A DNA stretch of 64,000 nt from Eurosta solidaginis (Eukaryota; Arthropoda; Insecta; Diptera; Tephritidae). The notes beneath the pieces were generated by a model, which saw only the letters and a program-made list of their open reading frames with translations, did no database searches and was not told where the DNA came from. Within the stretch, counting starts at the first letter, position 1. Each line of letters starts with the position of its first letter. The stretch is from the NCBI RefSeq assembly GCF_040869045.1, contig NC_090321.1, positions 93,788,603 to 93,852,602 of the forward strand. The letters are read 5' to 3'. Positions 23,005 through 34,772 of the stretch are shown here, in pieces. The position numbers and the translations under genes were made by a program.

Positions 23005-24600
23005 GGTATACAACAACACCGAGTAAAACCCATTCTGCGGTATGTGGTTCCCTTTGACACGCTTCTAAAGAATGCTGCACATGCAGTAATCAATAAACCT
23101 ACATACTCGTTTATGTGTTTTCTTATGTTGGTAAACGTGCGGTGTCAGCTGTTGTTGACAACATACTGCAATAACAACAAAGCGCATAACACCGCTGTTA
23201 CTAACGATGGCAATAGCAATTGTCCTGGCATTGGCACTGGTGTTGGCAGCAACAGCAGCGAACATAATTTTCTTTCCCTTTGTTCTCTTTGGAGCACCAG
23301 CGACAACTGCAATGACAGCACAAACAACATGAACATTAGCAAGAAAAAATAAACGCAATTACTTTATACAATAATACTAAAAATCAGCTGAATTTTGTAT
23401 TTATTTAAACACAATGTGAAAACAGTGCCAAATTACGGATGTGACAACATATTGAAATTAAGATTCGGGCCCTTAAAAAATGAAAATTAGTTTGAAAAGT
23501 TTACCGCCCGAATACCTGAGGATGTGAATTATGTTATACTATGTTTTCACTAACAGCCTGATTCTAATGTGTTAACAACTTTCTTCATGTGGCAACCTTT
23601 GCACCCTTTTGATATTATGCCAACGAAAGTAGCCGGATAATTGGTTACCCATTAAAATAGGTGGTAACATCGATTTAACCACACAAAAGCTGTTGTTTAG
23701 AAAAAGGCAATACTGAAAAATAAAGAATTGTAAGCGCAAATAAGTAAACATAATAGTAAAAAAGTGTTGCCTCTTGATATACATTGAAACTTTATCGTTT
23801 TATTCCTCAGGATGTCTTTATTTTATTTTCGATATTTAGTTCGTCTTACAAAATGGCAACTTGTCCTTTTTGGCTGGCACAGGAAGAAGAAGGAAATCTG
23901 TGAATTTAGCTGCGCTTCCCTCTTTTTGACATTTTTACATTTTCTTTTATACTCGACATCCTATGCCAGGGTTGCTATGTACAGGGTTGCTTATATGAAT
24001 AAAACTTAAAACTAAAGGTGACATTACCAACTTAAGGTGACATTACAACATATTTGTTTACATTATGTACTTTCACAGTATATATTACAATATAGCTATG
24101 TAAAAACTTATGCATAAATAAATAAAAAAATATATACACATCGTCCCATTTATTCGTTAACCTCGTATCTACGACTAACATATTTTCGGTAAAGCCATGG
24201 CGGAACCATACAAGGTGACAGCATGGTGAAATACCTAGAAACATAAATAAAAATTCCATGTAAGTACTTTGTGTTTGTAAATTCGATGGACAAATGTCAA
24301 AATCGCACTGCGCCGGAAGTTGATGTATCAAATCAAATAAAAAGTTTATATTCAGCTGTCCCATGCTATATAAAAGCAGTTTCCACTAGTTTTTTTTTAA
24401 GCCAAATCTGACCTCACATAAGCGTAATTTGTCCATAGTGTAGCCGAGCTGATAGAAAATGCCAGAATATGCTTTGAATATGTTTATTTCTTTCCCTTTT
24501 TGGGATAGATTGGTGTTCGCAGGCGAGTCTTGCAATCGAGGATAAGCGAAATGCGAATGAGGCCAATGTAAACGCTTTCAAATGCGTCATTTGGGCTTAA
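23005..24600. other. Unique-looking DNA, no gene seen
   Basis: Frames at 22,891-23,352 (plus) and 23,065-23,358 (minus) overlap in an AACAAC/GGCA-rich stretch and show no domain. This could be intronic or intergenic host DNA. Nothing repeated was noticed. Confidence 0.4.
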
Positions 24601-24619
24601 AATTTGGTTTATAAATGTT

Positions 24620-25520
24620 CAACAATGATCATCCATCCATCCGCCCCTTTGTCCCCTATCGGTCCGAAGGCTTATCCTCATATGTATTCTTGCAATTACT
24701 TTCATTTGTTGTAATGGATGACAAGCTACTTTTCCTGACCAAGAGTAAAGTTTATATAAAAAATAGGCATAGGTATATAACCACGCCTTCTTTTCATGTA
24801 TCAGATATTTCCTATAAATTGATTTATTCGATATTCTGATGCCTCATTGAGCTAATATCTTCAAACATGGCATGTAGGTTGGCTACATGCAGCTAACTCA
24901 ATAAACATAAAAATTTTGAAAAGCGGGCGTGGCCATGCATACCTTATCGAGCGTATCTAAGAAACTGATAAAAGTAGGGCTCTTTCGAACTGTAGGCTGA
25001 GACCCGAGAGTGTGTCGGGTCTAGGCGAAATTATATTGAAGACCTGCGTTCTTATTCTGTAACTCGCGTCGAAATGAAATTTTTTTCAAATCCGAAGCGA
25101 TGTTCTTTCGAGTCGAGTTACATAATAAGGCGCCTGATGATCTCTCGCCTGATACTCATATTGTAGTGGTCAAAACTTTGATGTGTGATGGTGGAGGGGA
25201 GAAAGGGGGGCTATCATGCCACGTCGCTGTTCACAAAAAGAGGCGCCAAATGAGCGGAAACACAAAAAATTGCTGGAAAATTTGAAGTTTCTTCATGTTT
25301 GATTTCTTTAAAATATATTTCAACAAAATTCTGAACAAGGGCGTTCTTCAAATCATTTCTGAAATAGGGCGATTTTTTTAAGTTTTCTGAGATAGAGCGC
25401 TTTTGAACTGGCAGCCTAGGTAGAGTGATATTAATATTTCTGTTAAAAATTACCGAAATTGGTAAAGGACCACGACCACTTCTGTGTAGAACATTCTTCA
25501 AATAATCGTAGAATAACATA
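24620..25520. mobile_element. Possible old DINE-1-like remnant
   Basis: Scattered motifs recall the DINE interior: CATCCATCCATCCGCCCC, ATAACCACGCCTTCTTTTCA, GGGCGTGGCCATG and AAAGGACCACGACCACTTC. No termini are found and alignment by eye is weak, so this is tentative. Confidence 0.3.
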
Positions 25521-25899
25521 ATGGCCAGTATCTACAGTAAGAATAATTTTATATCAATGATTTTTAACTCTTAAGACGCTGTTGGTACGAAGGGGATTAT
25601 TATGTTTAACGATCAGTGACTATCAAACGATAACTATGCAACTGTCAAACAATTTCTAAAAATTATAATAAAATATGGATTTTACGAGTACTTTTTATCG
25701 CTATATATTGCATATGTCATTAATCCGACCCACCACGCCAGAGCTATTGCGATTTAAAAAATGAGTTTTCATCACGGATCGTAAAACATAATATTGACCC
25801 AGTTCGAAACCTGCTGGGCTACCAACAAAGGCTATTCCACACTACTTACTCCCTTAGCAGGTATCTTAGCGCAACTTTTCAAGGAAAGCGTACTTAATT

Positions 25900-26249
25900 T
25901 AAAATAAATAAATGCAAGCGCGATAACTTCCGAAGGGATTTTAGGCGGAGATTCTCTTCCAATTTGCGTCGTGCTCCTTTTAGTTTTTCCTACAAATTGG
26001 CGAGACCTACATGTTTTACGACGACTCCGAACGCCATCAGCAAGGCAGATGAATTTCACCCGAGAAGCTTTTCAAGGCAGAAATACACTCGGAGTGTTTG
26101 CCAAATCGCTGCCGAGGGCGACCCCGCTTAGAAATACTTTTTTATAATTGAAAAAACTTGTTTATAAATTGTTGATGTTGCTTTGACCGGGGCTTGAACC
26201 AGGATCTTCGGTGTAGGCGGTGCACGCTACCACCACACCACGCCGGCCA
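25900..26249 (-). mobile_element. tRNA-derived SINE, copy 2
   Basis: The minus strand begins GGCCGGCGTGGTGTGGTGGT (A-box region), has the B-box-like GGTTCAAGCCC, and runs through the family body to GGAAGTTATCGCGCTTGCAT and an AT-rich tail. It is more diverged than copies 3 and 5, with several small indels. No clear target duplication was seen. Confidence 0.85.
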
Positions 26250-26254
26250 TTGAC

Positions 26255-28465
26255 TAAATTGCACAATATTTTATGCTAATTCAATAAAGTTTAATTAAAT
26301 TTTTATACAACAACACCAGAAACAAACATAACTAGCAGAGTAACACAAAGTCAACTAAAATGAAAACCTTCTTTTGGTTTCCATGATAGTTGGTTCTAAG
26401 CGCTCCAGACCAGAAACTGTGCCTTTGAAAGTTTCTTCTTGCTATCGTAAATCAGTTATATGTAACCGTCACATTGAAAATAGTTGTTTTTTGTTTGTCC
26501 TTTGAACAAAATCGTATTTATTTAGAGCGATTAGGATACAGATATATTTTGAGCCACGCGTCCATGCTTGCCTAGATTATTTATCTAAAAACAAAACAAA
26601 CTTCCCTGATTATGCGGCTGGCAATCATTTTGGGCCTTCTGGCTTCGCCACCCTGCTTAGACTATAATTAAGCCCTGTTTGTGAGAAATGAGTGTAAAAG
26701 CTGCCGAACACTTTTGTGCGTCCTTCAGTCGTTTTCCAATCTCATTATCATCATATTGCTTGCCAACAGTGCTACAAAAATGACGAATGAAGCGAAATGT
26801 CAGTTGCACATGGCACACTGTAACACCAGCTTCGACATAAAGGTCCTGAATGACTCTTTCGCATACATGCACACATTCTTATTGTAGCCCGTGAAATATG
26901 GGATTTTAGTAGAGTGAAAAAAGAATATGTAAAAAAATGGGAAATTTCTCCAATTTAGTGGGCCATACAACGCTGAGTGTGGAAATCTTTGCTATGGTTT
27001 TGGAGCCATGCTTGCTCTCTATGGTACATTTGTATGATGTTGTAAGTATGTGCTTGTTGTGCCCTTCAAAATTACTTGTTTTCTGAGCAAGGAAAATGGA
27101 AACTGTCAGAAGCACAAATTGTTGTCGTTGATGCTGATCCCACAACCGCCACCAATACAGCTGCCAGCATAGCTGCAGGCAACTGTCAGCGTTAAAAACA
27201 AGAGTAAATGGAAGAACAACAAGAGCGACAGCAATTTAAGCAGCAAAATATAGAAAAATTAAAAAAGTAAACAAAAAGCGCCACAATAATGATAACGACA
27301 GCCGTTGGCAATTGCTGTGAAAATAATTGCGCGCCACAACGACTGGCGCATATTGAATTGGGCGCATGCTGCTGCTGCCATAGTCACAGCAGCTGCTGCA
27401 TGCTTATTGCCGGCGCGGTTTTGTGTGCTGTCGAATGCGTGTCACAATTTATGATACTGGCGTCCTCCTCCCCTACCATTCCTCTCTTTCTTATTCAGAA
27501 AGCAGCCGTTTTCGGCTAGCACATGTGCTACCAACTATTAAGCGTGCACAATTTGCCACCAACTGTTGTAGGCTGCTTGCTTTCTTGCTAGCTGGAGTGC
27601 CATTCACAGAGCTTGCCAATGCAGCCAGTGCTGCCAGGCATTATGTATGTACATACGTGTTTATAGCGTACAATACTGGTCGTTGTTCTTTCACATTTGT
27701 GGGAGGGCATATGGCATGTGCGTTTCTCTTTTAGGCTGGCAATGCTTTTCGGGCTCTATGCTTTTGTTCGGGCATCGTTAACTGGCACTGATTTCAAGTA
27801 TTTTACTTACAATGCCATATTTACCCCACAAAAGATTTTTCTACTAGTTTCTAGGAAGTGTAGTTCAGGACTCCTCTTTATCTGATAAACATTGATCGTA
27901 CACAAACTAATATTGTTCGAATATAATTAAAACATGTAACAAAACAATAATGAAGTTCTTGCGTTAATTGGATAAGGCCAGATAGATAAGTCATTCTACC
28001 ATCCAAAGTCACCCATCGCAAACAGATTTCGCGCAAAGATCCTGCCATCTGTTTGACCCAAAAAATTTGTCTACGGGTGTAAAAGCCACTATGTAAAGGT
28101 TTTGAGGCACTTCATATATTTAATGCCAGGCTATCAAGACAAAAACACCACTTTCATAATTTGGCCTTAAGTTTATAAGGGCAGTCCTTTAATATGAATT
28201 TCGTTAGTTTAATTCAGAAAGGCTTTAACCAACATATTTTTTGAAACTGCGATTTTGGTATGATAAATTAAAATACACCCCTAGGAAAAATTTGAAAGTA
28301 TTGGAATAAATAACACCCCAGTTAACATTTGGAGTCATAAGGGAATCAGAAAATACTTCTAAATCCGAGCTTTATCGCTCATTTTGAGCTTATTGAGGAG
28401 TAATATATGAAAGCAGTTCCCTTTTTGTAATGGTCGCGCGATATGGGTTTAATTTATTTATGATA
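26255..28465. other. Unique-looking DNA, no gene seen
   Basis: This segment is slightly richer in GC around 27,150-27,730, with GCTGCTGC and CAGCAGCTGCTGC runs. Plus-strand frames at 27,289-27,885 have no domain and overlap in several phases. It resembles host intron or flanking DNA rather than a mobile element. Confidence 0.4.
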
Positions 28466-28469
28466 TGAG

Positions 28470-29566
28470 CCTGATATGAGCTGCCTATATGCCGCTATGT
28501 CTGAACTTGGTTTCCCCGCAAAACTTATACGGCTGTGCAAAATGACGTTGAGCAACACCATCAGCTCAGTCAGAATTGGGAAGGACCTCTCCGAGCCGTT
28601 CGAAACTAAACGAGGTTTCAGACAGGGTGATCCCCTATCATGCGATTTCTTTAATTTGATGCTGGAAAAATTATACTAGCTGCAGAACTTAACCGCACTG
28701 GAACAATGTACTATAAAAGCGTGCAATTACTGGCATTTGCATATGACATTGATATCATCGGCCTAAACACCCGCGCTGTTAGTTCTGCTTACTCCAAACT
28801 GGAAAAAGCAGCGGTAAAGATGGGTTTGATGGTGAATGAAGACAAAACGAAGTACCTGCTGTCATCCAGCAAAGAGTCAGCGCATACGCGCCTTAGCAAA
28901 TACGCTGGTGTTGGCAGCCATACTTTCGAAATAGTAAAGGCCTTCGTTTATTTGGGAACCAGCATCAACACTAGCAACAACATCAGCACTGAAATACAGC
29001 GAAGATTCAATCTTGCCAATAAATGCTACTTTGGACTAGGTAGGCAATTGAAAATTAAAGTCCTCTCTCGGCGAACGAAAATCATACTCTACAAGTCACT
29101 TATCGTACCCGTCCTGCTATATGGGGCAGAAGCATGGACCATGACAACAGCAGATGAAGCGGCTTTGGGAGTGTTCGAGAGAAAAGTTCTTCGAAAGATT
29201 TATGGGCCTCTACGCGTTGGAGATGGAGAGTACCGAAGAAGATTTAATGATGAGCTGTACGAGCTATACGCAGACATCAACATAGTCCAGCGAATTAAAA
29301 CGCAGCGGCTGTGCTGGCTAGGCCATGTTATGCGAATGAAAGATGATGCTCCGGCTAAGAAAGTGTTTCTATCGGAACCCGCCTATGGAAGCAGAGGTAG
29401 AGGGCGGCCCCACTCCGTTGGAAGAACCAGGTGGAAAACGATTTAAACTCCCTTGGCGTGACCAATTGGCGCCGGTTGGCGGAGCGGAGGAGCGACTGGC
29501 GCGCCTTGTTGGACGGCCATAACCGTTTAGACGGTTAACCGCCAATTAAGTAAGTAAGTAAGTATG
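28470..29566 (+). mobile_element. RTE-type LINE, 5'-truncated, with TAAG tail
   Basis: It contains the 3' half of a reverse transcriptase, its C-terminal region, a short 3' UTR and a (TAAG)n tail at about 29,548-29,566. Short 3' UTR, microsatellite-like tail and absence of RNase H fit the RTE clade. The abrupt start inside RT is typical 5' truncation. Partial copies of its end lie at 19,333-19,560 and 46,393-46,572. Confidence 0.85.
28476..29540 (+). pseudogene. RTE-type reverse transcriptase, C-terminal half
   Basis: Frame one (to 28,679) has ETKRGFRQGDPLSCDFFN, the RT domain 4-5 motif. A +1 shift leads into 28,680-29,446 with LLAFAYDIDIIG, where the catalytic A-D-D has become A-Y-D. VLLYGAEAWTM, FERKVLRKIYGPLR and RLCWLGHVMRM follow, the usual post-RT region of this clade. 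Another one-base shift near 29,440 leads to NDLNSLGVTNWRRLAERR and the real stop near 29,540. Two shifts and a lost metal ligand make it inactive. Confidence 0.88.
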
Positions 29567-30880
29567 AGTCTGAATATGATTCATATAAGACACATATTGG
29601 CGTCATGAACAGCTCATTTCCGACACCTTTTGGATTCCGTAAATACACATTTTTAAAGCTTTTCAGAGCCATTTATGAATCTTAACCAGCTTATACAAAT
29701 ATTGCATTTTTGTTTTCAATAAAATTTTGTTTGAAATTCGGGAAGCATATATGTATGTACGAAGCTTTATGTGGAACAATTGTGTTTTGGAAAAGGCGTA
29801 GGTTTTGTCTTATTCAGTAGCAATTATGCGGCAAAAATCCCTCAAAAATGTCTGGAGCACTGGTAATTCTGAGAAGTAATGATTTGGCACGACCAGTAAC
29901 AATAGAATGACTAAATAATATGTCCATGTTGAACAGGAAAGCAGGAAATGCTCTAAACCATTAGGTACATATTAAATTTTTATTCGAATGAAAAATTTTT
30001 CTCTTCGTAAGACATGGTGTAAGAATAAGGAAGAGTTCCGTCAAAATAAAAAGATCGAAAGTCTTATTAGTCGCATGATACCCTGCATGTAGTTCCGGAC
30101 GCAGTCCGGACTAATCATCTTATAAGCAGGCTTTATATATATGTCTTTAGGGTTGTGTCTTCTGTGTGTATGTGTAATTACTACGTAAACACGTTTGTTC
30201 CTGCTGGTTTTAATTTCACTTTCTTAAATTTTATTTTACATGCTATGGAGCGTTCAGTTTTTCCAGCTTCACTTATTTTCGTTGCCAAAAGCAAAATTCT
30301 CGTGCACTTTACCAAAAAGTTCTTGTCTGCTTTTGACATTTTCGCAAGGTAGCAGCAGTACAAAAAGGTTACCAAATACCATTCCCTCCCTTTAGTTAGT
30401 TTATTTTATTTTCCCAGTATATTTTATGTAAAGACCAACATCTTACACTATATTAAATGCTTTCTTTTAGCTCAAAATTCCACAAATGCAGAGGCGTATC
30501 AATATTAACGCCAGAATTCTGTTAGAGCTCCCCTTAGAGATCTTCTCAGGGAAGGATAAAATTAAACTGGCTTATTGTTTAGTAGCCAGCTAATGTACTA
30601 AATTTCTATTTATATTAAGTATGTTTAAAATTGAACGATTCTTCCACGAAAGCGTAGTGAAAACTATGGAAACAAATATTTCGCATGTGTTATTGTAAAG
30701 AGGTGTAGTTCAAAATTTTATTTCATCATACAGTTTCATAATAAAAAATTAAATGCAAAGACGGGTATGCCGGTCAGCTTTGCCCATTGGAGTATTCTAT
30801 CTAATCTCACCAGCCGGCTATTTTGGGTGTTAACATATCTCTAAAACATACGTTAGGAATACTTTTTCAATTATGTTGTG
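29567..30880. other. Unique-looking AT-rich DNA
   Basis: No coding or repeat feature could be supported. Short frames at 30,155-30,375 overlap on both strands and appear accidental. Confidence 0.5.
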
Positions 30881-30883
30881 GTT

Positions 30884-31085
30884 TTATCGGCCTTTTGATT
30901 TGTAACATCATCTGATCGAATCAAGCTCAAGGCCAAAACAATAATAATTTTTATTTGTTAAGACATAATTTTTTCTTTACTGATAATTTTTTTAAATTTG
31001 AATGGAAGAAGACAACTGAAATATGTAGCTCGAGCCATTATTATTATTGTTATGTCCTTGAACTCGATTCGAACCCATGGAAATA
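30884..31085. mobile_element. Inverted-repeat family IR-A, copy 2 (short)
   Basis: The left end TTTATCGGCC, then AAGCTCAAGGCC and AACAATAATAA, mirrors the right end, where TTATTATTATTGTTATGTCC precedes TTGAACTCGATTCGAACC. It matches the ends of copies at 2650-3103 and 37,196-37,627 but has a smaller interior. Confidence 0.5.
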
Positions 31086-31325
31086 CTTTGCCACTACCAC
31101 TAAAAAAAATTTGTAATTGACACACACGAGCCGAGCAAAAATTAATTAACTCCATTTGGAAACCGACATGACATGACATGTCTGAGCCATTGAATTGAGA
31201 TATATCAATGATATTTGATTTAGTCTTTAGACTTTTTGAGGTACCTGGGAAATAAATTTATCAGCATTACTATGGTGTTTGTCAAAAAATCGTTTATGTT
31301 TTACTTGCGATAAGTCTACATTTAT

Positions 31326-31691
31326 GGCGGCCACCGTGGTGTGATGGTAGCGTGCTCCGCCTATCACACCGTATGCCCTGGGTTCAACTCCCGGGCAAAG
31401 CAACATCAAAATTTTAGAAATAAGATTTTTCAATTAGAAGAAAATTTTTCTAAGCGGGGTCGCCCCTCGGCAGTGTTTGGCAAGCACTCCGGGTGTATTT
31501 CTGCCATGAAAAGCTCTCAGTGAAAACTCATCTGCTTTGCAGATGCCGTTCGGAGTCGGCATAAAACATGTAGGTCCCGTCCGGCCAATTTGTAGGGAAA
31601 ATCAAGAGGAGCACGACGCAAATTGGAAGAGAAGCTCGGCCTTAGATCTCTTCGGAGGTTATCGCGCCTTACATTTATTTTTTTTTTTATT
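31326..31691 (+). mobile_element. tRNA-derived SINE, copy 3 (intact, 15-bp duplication)
   Basis: This full-length copy runs from GGCGGCCACCGTGGTGTGAT (A-box-like TGGTGTGATGG) through B-box-like GGTTCAACTCC to TTATCGCGCCTTACATTTAT and a T-rich end. TAAGTCTACATTTAT at 31,311-31,325 is repeated at 31,692-31,706, a perfect 15-bp target duplication. This defines both ends of the family (~366 bp). It is transcribed by pol III if active and depends on a LINE for movement (family knowledge). Confidence 0.93.
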
Positions 31692-31706
31692 TAAGTCTAC
31701 ATTTAT

Positions 31707-32340
31707 TACGTAACTTGATCAATAACATATTTTGCGTATATCAGTTCAGGCAAATCCTGCGGTTTTTTGGTGTAATTTCGAAGTGTAAGTTTTTCTTTTA
31801 TGTTTTTACCTAAAACGACATACCCCTTCATAATAAGCATCAACATATGTATGTTTATTATCTATAAATAAAAATATACCTGCTTTTATACTAACTACAA
31901 CCAACGATGTGTGCCAGGAGCACACAGAGCTTCTCTCGTATCTTTCATTTGCAGATGTGCAAACGTTTGCACTTAGTGTTGTAATCCTTTTGAGAATGTC
32001 AACCGCACATTTCCATATTTTTATCCTTTCAGCGCACGCACTACAAGCAAACTTTGCAAATAAGCCGGCCCACATTTGCACACATGCAGCATCAGGCGAA
32101 CATAGTCACATACAACGAGGACAAACACGAAAAGTTGATACACACTGCTATCATCAGCTGGTTGACAACAACTGGGGTACATTCATAGCGTCGACGCCAA
32201 GGTAGAATGACTTTTTGATATTGATGGAAAGGGAGTCGATTTCTGCGCAAAGTCGTAAAACAAAATTGGATGGATGGACGATTCTGGCATTAACCGCTAA
32301 AAACTACTAAACAAAAAATCTGCTAACTCTAAACAAATTA
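31707..32340. other. Unique-looking DNA
   Basis: Overlapping frames on both strands (31,806-32,205) show no domain. No 3' LTR of the minus-strand Gypsy-like element is found here, although it would be expected downstream of its pol. Confidence 0.45.
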
Positions 32341-32344
32341 TGTA

Positions 32345-33100
32345 TTAAAAGCTCATAACTTCATAAAATTTCAATCCTTTTAGAAATTTAAAATGTCTCA
32401 CACTCTGTTGTTTGGCCAATGAACTACTTCGTAGAGCTTGCGCTTGACGGATTGGCTTCGCATAATCAGTATCGCTTCCACGTTTCACAACAGTAGTGCG
32501 CTCCGGCTTGAAAGTACCCTCGCAATTTTTCTGGGAAATTCGTTGCTTCGTTTTTGTGCGTCCATTAGGTTTTGTCAATGCCAGTGTTTCTCCCGCAGGT
32601 ACTTTTGATTTTGCTTTATTTGGCCCATATGATCTATCAACCTTTGCCTTTGACTTTCGTGGTCTTTGTCGAGTCTTCTCCACCAGTACTCGATTACCAC
32701 TGAATCCTTTCTGCAAACTGAAGTTAAGTGGTATATCCTGGTTCTTATAACGCATCACCCTTCTCTGCATATCGATCTTGATGTCATGGTCAACCAAGAA
32801 GTCCACTCCCAATATGACTTCATCAACGATCTCCGCCACAACGAATTTGTGTAGAACTGTGACCTTTCCAATCAAGACTTCACATACCACTTCTCCCTGG
32901 ACTTGGTTATACTCGCCAGTGACCGTACGCAACCTTGCTCCAGGTAACGTTTTTACTCTCCAGTTGACCAAGTCAGATCGAATTAGGGATGAGATGCGCC
33001 CGTATCTACAGTCAGTAACCTTTCTTTGCCATCCACATTCCCTCTGCCGGTAAGACTGCTTGATTTCCTTCCAATTTGCGACACAGATATCACAGGACAT
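32345..33100 (-). pseudogene. Retropepsin-like protease and C-terminal basic region
   Basis: The active site DTGASH is encoded around 32,990-33,005, but the following SLIRSDLVNWRVKT lies in another frame, so a one-base change breaks the enzyme right after its catalytic triplet. Downstream EVILGVDFLVDHDIKI matches the second half of retroviral-type proteases (I-L-G-x-D-F-L). A Lys/Arg-rich tail of ~100 residues follows and ends without any RT motif. The N-terminus of the translated frame, before the shift, is meaningless. Confidence 0.8.
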
Positions 33101-33141
33101 TCAATAGCTGGAGATAGCTCTCGATCTCTACATCTTACTCG

Positions 33142-34518
33142 CTATTGTTCATCCCCTCCAGCTTTGTTATTAAAACCACTCATGCTGTTGCACCCACTAG
33201 GATCAAGATCGCAATGACGTGCAATGTGACCGGGCTTCCCGCATTGGAAGCATTTGATAACTCTCTCTCTCCGCTTTTGCAATCCTTTCAATGCCTCCAA
33301 TATTGCGTCTACCCACTCTGACCTTTCTACTTCCACACGGCGTGCTTTGAAAACTGGCTTACACAGAAGCGACGCTGTTTCCTGAATCAGAGCATGTGAT
33401 ACCGTTTCTGCGAATGTTGGCTTTGGTTTTGCGTATGTAGCTCGCTTTGTTTCGACGTCCCGTATGCCATTTATAAAGCTCTGAATCTTTACCCTTTCAG
33501 TGTATTCCACGGGTGCGTCCGCATTCGCTACTAAATGTGCCAGCCTTTCAACATCCGACGCAAACTCTTGCAATGTGTCACCAGGCTTCTGGAAGTGGTT
33601 CAGTAACTCCATTTGGTATATTTGTCTCCTATGCTTAGTTCCGTATCGTCTCTCTAGAGCACCTATCAATGCTTCATAACAGTTCCGTTCGCCCTCTGGA
33701 ATGGTTTGTAAAATCTCAGCTGCAGGCCCTTTCAATGCTATGAACAGTGCAGTAACTTTATCTTCAGCACTCCAGTTGTTCACTGCTGCGGTCTTCTCAA
33801 ACTGAATCTTAAACACCTGGAAAAGAACAGAGCCGTCAAAAGATGGAGTTTTTACCTTCGTATTGCTTGCTGAAACAACTGGGCGATCTAGTTGCAACTC
33901 CTGTATACGACCTCTCAAAGCATCCACTTCGGCTTCGATTTTTTCCTCAAACTGCGTTATTTTCTCGTCCATACGCGCTTCGAGTTTTGATGATATACGC
34001 GCCTCTTGCGCTTCGAGTTGTACTGTTATGCGTGCCTCTTGCCCTTTCAGTTGTGCTTCCATCTTTGATGTAATCTGTGTCGACATTTCTGAAATACGCG
34101 TTTCTTGTGCTTCAATCTTTGATGTTATGCGTGTCTCCTGCGATTCCAGTTGAGATGCCATATATGTCTTCTGTTCTTCCATCTTGGATGTTATACGGTT
34201 CTCCTGGGATTCCATATATATCTTTTGTTCTGCCAGTTGAGATCACACTGTCGATGTTTGAGCAGATATTGCAGCTAAAATCATGTTCAAGTCTGTGCTC
34301 GTAACTGTCTGCGATGTTTTGATTTTCTCTTAAATTTTTGTTGTCTCCTCGCCATCAAGAGGAAAGACATACTCTTCCACGTTAATTCCTTCTGCTTCCA
34401 TTGCCTCTCGTAGTCGTGCCTGAAGTTCGAGTTTAATACCGCTGGTATTCAATCCACGGCTCTCCAACTCCTTTTTCAGTTGCTGGATCTTCAATTCACT
34501 GAACTTTGCCATGTCCAA
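33142..34518 (-). pseudogene. Gag: SAP motif, coiled coil, capsid, CCHC knuckle
   Basis: One reading frame of ~459 codons begins at 34,518 and is broken by two in-frame stops (TAA near 34,330, TGA near 34,243). Residues ~5-45 form a SAP-type helix-extended-helix motif (SELKIQQLKKELESRGLNTS, then KLELQARL), normally a DNA-binding module. Next comes a ~90-residue coiled coil of near-repeats such as AQEARISSKLE. A capsid-like region follows (FKIQFEKTAAVNNWS, then FALKGPAAEIL-like and FASDVERLAHLV), then CFQCGKPGHIARHC near the end. Confidence 0.85.
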
Positions 34519-34673
34519 GTTGTATTCGAAGTTTTCGGAATTTATTCAACAATTCCTCTTCTAACACCAATTGTAACAAATTTACTTGCAATCCTCTTAT
34601 TTGCCCTTTTGCTAAGTTCGAAACACTAAACTGTTGAATAAATAACTCCAATATTCAGTAATGCCAAATGGCC

Positions 34674-34679
34674 TTTATT
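34674..34679 (-). terminator. LTR polyadenylation signal
   Basis: Minus-strand AATAAA lies ~90 bp downstream of the TATA box and ~100 bp before the LTR end, the usual arrangement of the R region. Confidence 0.5.
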
Positions 34680-34764
34680 AAATTACTTCACAATAAATAA
34701 TACTGCTATTGCTCGCCAGATGGCGCCTTAATCAAAACTGCTTGGAGCGCCTCTACCTTTGGTG

Positions 34765-34772
34765 CTTTTATA
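34765..34772 (-). promoter_or_regulatory. LTR TATA box
   Basis: Minus-strand TATAAAAG lies inside the 546-bp LTR, upstream of the AATAAA signal and of the SAP-Gag frame. It fits the pol II promoter of the element. Confidence 0.6.

Noticed and set aside
23065..23358. 97-codon minus-strand frame with a hydrophobic start resembling a signal peptide
   Set aside because: It lies in an AACAAC/GCTGTT-rich stretch that gives Val/Leu/Ala-rich translations in several frames; no family likeness.
27289..27885. Cys/His-rich overlapping frames near a GC-richer patch
   Set aside because: The Cys run comes from GCTGCTGC repeats; no zinc-finger spacing or exon signal.
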